A stretch of 36,457 nucleotides of DNA from Pseudoflavonifractor sp. An184 (lineage in GTDB: Bacteria; Bacillota; Clostridia; Oscillospirales; Oscillospiraceae): positions 1 to 36,457 of the forward strand of contig NZ_NFKI01000034.1 of the NCBI RefSeq assembly GCF_002160305.1, read 5' to 3'. Shown here piece after piece: positions 33,553 through 36,457 of the stretch (the stretch's first letter is position 1; every line of letters starts with the position of its first letter). The translations under genes and the position numbers were made by a program. Under the pieces are notes generated by a model, which did no database searches, had not been told where the DNA came from, and saw only the letters and a program-made list of their open reading frames with translations.

Positions 33553-33770
33553 TGTTCCGCTTTAGAAGGGAGTGATCGTATCTACCCGCCACAACCGCCC
33601 CGCTGGGGCCATCGGCGTACAAAGCGGACGATCTCTAATCAAAATAATGAAAAAGGAGGAAGGCCGGAGTCAGCCAGCCCGGAAACCGGGCGGCGGATTG
33701 TCCGGCTTTTGTATGCCTATGAACCATGACTAAATCAAACTTTTCAAACTGATTCCGGCCAACTTTATTT
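33553..33770. other. virD4-maff2 gap with terminator
   Basis: GCCGGA (33663-33668) pairs with TCCGGC (33701-33706), with an inner perfect GCCCGG/CCGGGC hairpin, followed by TTTTG: an intrinsic terminator. A GTG-started frame from 33573 (about 50 codons) is open here, but its ribosome binding site is too close and the end is shaped by the terminator, so I do not call it. Confidence 0.6.
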
Positions 33771-33911
33771 ATGGAATTTTTCAATCAGGCAATCACCGTT
33801 CTCCAGACCCTCGTTATCGCCCTCGGTGCCGGTCTCGGCGTGTGGGGCGTCATCAACCTGCTGGAAGGTTACGGCAACGACAACCCCGGTGCCAATGCTC
33901 ATGTGCCGTAA
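33771..33911 (+). pseudogene. Maff2-family ICE membrane protein, truncated
   Basis: A 46-aa frame starting MEFFNQAITVLQTLVIALGA and continuing GVWGVINLLEGYGNDNPGAN. Maff2 proteins are small two-helix membrane proteins of the conjugation module, about 65-75 aa, and usually continue after NPGA with a second hydrophobic helix. Here the frame ends AHVP-stop, so the second helix is missing. The gene directly follows virD4, as in Tn1549-like ICEs. The break marks the left end of a third insertion near 33900. Confidence 0.8.
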
Positions 33912-33985
33912 AGTAACACACAAGAATTTGATAGACAGCAGTCCGCTATTCCGTAAAAATAATTTGTGTGCTGTTATGAAGTGGC

Positions 33986-34014
33986 TTGACGATTGCTACT
34001 TCATGTGGTATATT
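33986..34014 (+). promoter_or_regulatory. Promoter of the membrane protein/XRE pair
   Basis: -35 TTGACG, a 17-bp spacer, and extended -10 TGG-TATATT (34009-34014). The GGAGG site of the next gene lies about 36 bp downstream. Confidence 0.8.
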
Positions 34015-34061
34015 TATATCATAAAGAGCGAAATACACCACATTTCACAGGAGGTAATTTT

Positions 34062-34421
34062 ATGAAACATAAGATTAACTATTTGGGATTTTTATCTCTG
34101 CTTGCATTGATAGCAATTCTAGGCTTGATAACAGACAATAATGGTCTATATGGTTTTTTTGGATTTGCCTATTATCTCAGGTATTTTTGGGTTATTCCAG
34201 ATGAATTTTTCCAACTTAATGTTCAAAAGGCTGCAACATTTGCTTTTATGTCTGAAATGATTTCTCTTGTTCCTTTTATGTTTGTCTGCACTTATATTTA
34301 TGGCGCTGCAAAAGCAGTTCCTACAGCATTTGGATTGAGTTTTGCGGTAACCATTTTTGTGTTTACAATTGCACTTATCGTTTTGGAATGGAAAGAACGA
34401 AAAGGAGCAGAGAATGATTAA
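34062..34421 (+). CDS. Small multi-helix membrane protein (DUF3796-like)
   Basis: A 119-aa protein from [20 protein letters not shown], start supported by AGGAGG. There are three to four hydrophobic segments: [16 protein letters not shown] near the N-terminus, [19 protein letters not shown] in the middle, and [17 protein letters not shown] at the end. Such proteins are often encoded in a pair with a small XRE regulator, as here (8-nt overlap). The function is unknown. AT-rich composition marks this pair as cargo in the GC-rich ICE. Confidence 0.8.
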   Translation: MKHKINYLGFLSLLALIAILGLITDNNGLYGFFGFAYYLRYFWVIPDEFFQLNVQKAATFAFMSEMISLVPFMFVCTYIYGAAKAVPTAFGLSFAVTIFVFTIALIVLEWKERKGAEND

Positions 34422-34611
34422 AAATCGCATTAAAGAATACAGAGCAAAGTATGATATGAAACAAGAGGATTTGGCAAAGTTAGTAGGTGTTCGCAGAGAA
34501 ACAATAGGGAATTTAGAAAAAGGCAAATATAACCCGTCATTGGTATTGGCATGGAATATAGCAAAAGTATTCAATGTTTCAATCGAGGAAATTTTTACTG
34601 TTGAAGATTAA
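34414..34611 (+). CDS. XRE-family small regulator
   Basis: A 65-aa protein that is almost entirely one helix-turn-helix domain: [20 protein letters not shown], then [20 protein letters not shown] and an end in IEEIFTVED. This compact YozG/Cro-like type commonly represses its own operon together with a small membrane protein. AAAGGAG upstream; overlaps the preceding gene by 8 nt. Confidence 0.92.
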   Translation: MIKNRIKEYRAKYDMKQEDLAKLVGVRRETIGNLEKGKYNPSLVLAWNIAKVFNVSIEEIFTVED

Positions 34612-34633
34612 GATAGCAAAGCCAGCCGAGCCA

Positions 34634-34736
34634 GTCAACGGTCAAGATGAACGGCGCATACGCGCCGCCGTTGACAGCCCCGCCCACCTTTGCAGATAGG
34701 CAATCAAGGGGCGACAGCAAGGAGTGCTGCCGCCCC
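34634..34736. promoter_or_regulatory. Two stable hairpins before sigma factor gene
   Basis: The first hairpin (34634-34675) has GTCAACGG/CCGTTGAC outside and CGGCGC/GCGCCG inside. The second (34708-34736) pairs GGGGCGACAGCA with TGCTGCCGCCCC. They fill the gap between the XRE gene and the sigma factor gene. The first could end the upstream operon, although no T tract follows. The second stands 29 nt before the sigma factor start. Confidence 0.5.
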
Positions 34737-34764
34737 GCACTATTATCAGAGAGGGGGAATTTCC

Positions 34765-35187
34765 ATGACCGAAGATGAAGCCTACAAAGTGCATATCCAA
34801 TACACCTTTAACGCCTTTTGCAAGGTTGTCATTCGTCACGCCGCCATAGATATAATTTTGAAGCTGCGCCGGAGGTGGGAACGGGAAGTTTCCCTTGATT
34901 ATCTGATGAATGAGAAGTTTGTCCAGCTTGCCGAGCCGGAGCAGCTTGAAGAATATCTTTTTACCACCTGCGGCCAGACCGCCGTTCTGTACCATGCGGA
35001 ACTTGCCGCCGCCCTTGCCCTCTTGCCGGAGCAGGCACAGGAAGAAATTTTCCGTTACTATTTCCTGCGCCAGCCGCAGCGCGTGATCGGCGTACATATC
35101 GGCCGGACACGCAGCACAGCGGGGCGGCATATCCAGCTTGCCTTGAAGCGACTCCGGCGGCTTATGGAGGGAAAAGAGCATGAGTAA
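34765..35187 (+). CDS. Sigma-70-like factor of conjugative element (Tn916 Orf7-like)
   Basis: A 140-aa protein from MTEDEAYKVHIQYTFNAFCK, preceded by GAGAGGGGG. It contains LLPEQAQEEIFRYYFLRQPQ and a region-4 helix-turn-helix (RVIGVHIGRTRSTAGRHIQL). Its length and following gene match the Orf7/Orf8 regulatory pair of Tn916-like elements, where they control excision and transfer genes. It overlaps the next gene by 8 nt. Confidence 0.85.
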   Translation: MTEDEAYKVHIQYTFNAFCKVVIRHAAIDIILKLRRRWEREVSLDYLMNEKFVQLAEPEQLEEYLFTTCGQTAVLYHAELAAALALLPEQAQEEIFRYYFLRQPQRVIGVHIGRTRSTAGRHIQLALKRLRRLMEGKEHE

Positions 35188-35377
35188 ACTTCTGCCCTAT
35201 GAAACAATCGTCAAAGCCCATGAGGGCGACCCGGAAGCGGTAAACGCCGTTCTTTCCCACTACGCCGGATATATCCGCTACTTTTCCAAAGTACACGGGC
35301 AGGTCAACGCCGAGGTTGAGGAATATGTGAAGCAACAGCTAATTGCCGCGCTATTCAAGTTTCGCTTTGACCGATAG
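35180..35377 (+). CDS. HTH protein of conjugative element (Tn916 Orf8-like)
   Basis: A 65-aa protein from MSKLLPYETIVKAHEGDPEA, with AVLSHYAGYIRYFSKVHGQV and a C-terminal KQQLIAALFKFRFDR. This is the helix-turn-helix type often annotated beside the Orf7-like sigma factor. It starts within the end of that gene (8-nt overlap). Probable co-regulator of transfer genes to the right. Confidence 0.85.
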   Translation: MSKLLPYETIVKAHEGDPEAVNAVLSHYAGYIRYFSKVHGQVNAEVEEYVKQQLIAALFKFRFDR

Positions 35378-35439
35378 ATTGAAAAACTGAATACCAACTG
35401 TCATTAGCGGTGCCACTCAGCAAGTTTACAATTCATCTA

Positions 35440-35468
35440 TTTCCAAGGAAGAGCAGATATAGTATAAT
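35440..35468 (+). promoter_or_regulatory. Promoter of DUF3788 gene
   Basis: -35 TTTCCA (4 of 6), a 17-bp spacer, and a consensus -10 TATAAT (35463-35468). The ribosome binding site GGAGG follows at 35495-35499. Confidence 0.65.
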
Positions 35469-35506
35469 AGACCCAGCGATAAATTGTTATTTATGGAGGT
35501 GATACA

Positions 35507-35920
35507 ATGCTCGAAAATATACCATCTCAATCAACTATGACTGAATTGCTCGGACAATCTTTATTTGAAGTATGGCAAACATTATGTTCAGCTATTGATG
35601 AAAAATACGATATGGAACGACTTTGGAATACTGGCGGTAAGAATTGGACTTACGAGTATAAATATCGTAGAGGTGGCAAAACACTTTGTTGCCTATATGC
35701 AAAAAGTAATTGCATTGGTTTCATGATTATTTTTGGAAAAGATGAAAGGACAAAATTTGAAGATATTAGGGATAGCCTTTCTAATTCCGTTTGTAAACAA
35801 TATGATGAAGCAAAAACCTACCACGACGGAAAATGGGTAATGTTTGAACCGACTAATATGGCTGAATTTGATGATTATATGAAATTGTTAGCTATCAAAA
35901 GAAAACCGAATCGGAAATAA
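35507..35920 (+). CDS. DUF3788-like protein
   Basis: A 137-aa protein from MLENIPSQSTMTELLGQSLF. WNTGGKNWTYEYKYRRGGKT, then CCLYAKSNCIGFMIIFGKDE and YHDGKWVMFEP fit the DUF3788 pattern (an SRPBCC/YdhG-like small fold). It is soluble and its function is not known. It is AT-rich with its own promoter, inserted between the Orf8-like gene and the oriT-like region, so it is cargo of element 3. Confidence 0.82.
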   Translation: MLENIPSQSTMTELLGQSLFEVWQTLCSAIDEKYDMERLWNTGGKNWTYEYKYRRGGKTLCCLYAKSNCIGFMIIFGKDERTKFEDIRDSLSNSVCKQYDEAKTYHDGKWVMFEPTNMAEFDDYMKLLAIKRKPNRK

Positions 35921-35973
35921 CATTTCCAATTCGTTGGGGAAATCTAAACTTGAACTTTCAAAACTGAATATCA

Positions 35974-36022
35974 GCCGCCACCGGCGGCCAGCGAAAGCAG
36001 TAAGTCTGAAAAGATTTGCTGC
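35974..36022 (+). terminator. Hairpin pair with terminator after DUF3788 gene
   Basis: GCCGCC-ACC-GGCGGC (35974-35988) is followed by AGCAG...CTGCT with inner AGTCT/AGATT pairing and a GAAA loop (35996-36022), then TTTTTTG. Confidence 0.65.
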
Positions 36023-36047
36023 TTTTTTGTTGTCCATTTGGCAAAAT

Positions 36048-36380
36048 CGCAAAGTCACCCGTAGTAGGTAGGTGAAGCCAAAAAAGCTGCCTGCTCCGTT
36101 TGGCAAATTTCAAAATGCGGTGTTGTAGGGAGTGAAAGGAAAAATTCTCTGCCCCGCCGGTTGCCAAAATCCTGTTTCCCGGATTACTAAGGCAAAAGAA
36201 AATTTGAAAAATCCCCGTTCAGCGGGTAGCTGGCGACCTTTCAAATGTATCTTTGGCGAAAGAAAAAAGGCCGCGCACAACGGGCTGAAAGCCCCGTTCC
36301 ATTCGCTCTATGTACGGAAAAGCCCGGACAGGGGCAGTCTGCGGCAGTCTTAGAGCAAGTTTCTACCACGGTGCCAAAAT
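36048..36380. repeat. Short repeated TTTGGCAAA / GCCAAAAT motifs
   Basis: TTTGGCAAAATCG (about 36048), TTTGGCAAATTTC (about 36098), TTGCCAAAATCCTG (about 36161) and GTGCCAAAATCCGC (36371-36384) recur in direct and inverted orientation in this gene-free 535-bp end of the window. Such repeats are typical of the region before mobC/relaxase in conjugative elements. Confidence 0.5.
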
Positions 36381-36417
36381 CCGCAATTCTGCGGTTTTGC
36401 CCCTCGCGGGAAACTTG
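36356..36417. other. Candidate oriT of element 3 (nested inverted repeat)
   Basis: Outer arms CAAGTTTC (36356-36363) and GAAACTTG (36410-36417) enclose an imperfect inner repeat: GCCAAAATCCGCA against TGCGGTTTTGCC, around ATTC. There is no open frame of note. Position and structure fit an origin of transfer before a mobilization operon, which would start right of the window. Confidence 0.5.
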
Positions 36418-36457
36418 TTGGGGAGTGCCTTCCCCAAACCCTGCTTTGCGGCTTGCG

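Larger units (their letters stand above)
33902..36457 (+). mobile_element. Element 3: left part of a third nested element, inserted in maff2
   Basis: From about 33900 the sequence no longer matches maff2. It holds an AT-rich membrane protein/XRE pair, a sigma factor and HTH pair of the Tn916 orf7/orf8 kind, a DUF3788 gene and a repeat-rich oriT-like region. No recombinase is in view; it and the rest of maff2 should lie to the right. The exact left end cannot be fixed without the right junction. Confidence 0.6.

Noticed and set aside
33573..33730. GTG-started frame of about 50 codons between virD4 and maff2
   Set aside because: The only purine-rich site touches the start codon, and the 3' part is formed by the terminator hairpin. 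No family is recognised.
36132..36353. 73-aa frame on the plus strand near the window end
   Set aside because: No ribosome binding site and no recognisable sequence; it crosses the repeated motifs of the oriT-like region.

Overview
The window looks like an accessory region of a gut clostridial (Firmicutes, Lachnospiraceae/Oscillospiraceae-type) chromosome. The evidence is strong AGGAGG ribosome binding sites, TTG and GTG starts, TnpX/TndX-type large serine recombinases, TnpV/TnpW-type small proteins, Maff2, PcfB and VirD4 of the Tn1549-like conjugative family, and sharp switches between GC-rich backbone and AT-rich cargo.

Layout. (1) 1-7.05 kb is a left flank of AT-rich defence-like genes: a minus-strand operon of WYL regulator, histidine-rich putative membrane protein and TerB-like protein; an XRE regulator; two small excisionase-like DNA-binding proteins; and a SIR2-domain protein. 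(2) At 7346-7411 are 22 codons of a TetM-like ribosomal-protection GTPase gene. It breaks off exactly at the P-loop and marks the left end of a host integrative conjugative element (ICE). (3) 7.4-12.38 kb is the ICE front: parA, parB, two small genes, a DUF6017-type replication initiator, a BRO antirepressor, pcfB and the start of virD4 (the type IV coupling protein). (4) virD4 is split into three parts by two mobilizable elements. Element 1 (12381-20199, 7.8 kb) carries a serine recombinase, TnpW, an RlmA/TlrB-like 23S rRNA methyltransferase behind an MRLR-type macrolide leader peptide, DUF3847, an oriT, a MobA/MobL relaxase and a TOPRIM primase-helicase fusion. Element 2 (20916-32738, 11.8 kb) carries a serine recombinase, TnpV, an ABC-F resistance protein behind a multi-hairpin leader, four tandem sigma-like regulators, DUF3847, an oriT, a relaxase, Cys-rich proteins, a replisome organizer, a DnaC-like loader and TnpW. 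(5) After the virD4 end, the next ICE gene (Maff2) is cut at codon 44-46 by a third element. Its left part (XRE, sigma factor, HTH protein, DUF3788 cargo and a repeat-rich oriT-like region) runs off the window.

How it works together. Removing 12381-20199 and 20916-32738 rejoins virD4 into one 1830-nt frame (609 aa), so both insertions are precise and reversible in principle. While they are integrated, the host ICE lacks a coupling protein. Both elements carry a consensus -35 (TTGACA) at the right end and a -10 at the left end. Circularisation would place these exactly 17 bp apart and switch on the recombinase. Element 2 also has a long hairpin at its left edge that should stop read-through from virD4 but would be mostly absent from a transcript started at the circle junction. 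Both relaxase genes appear to start with AUA and both are preceded by an IncQ-like nick sequence.

The main points to check are the nested, promoter-switching insertions in the coupling-protein gene, the macrolide-sensing leader before an RlmA-type methyltransferase, and the WYL/TerB operon as a possible defence system.
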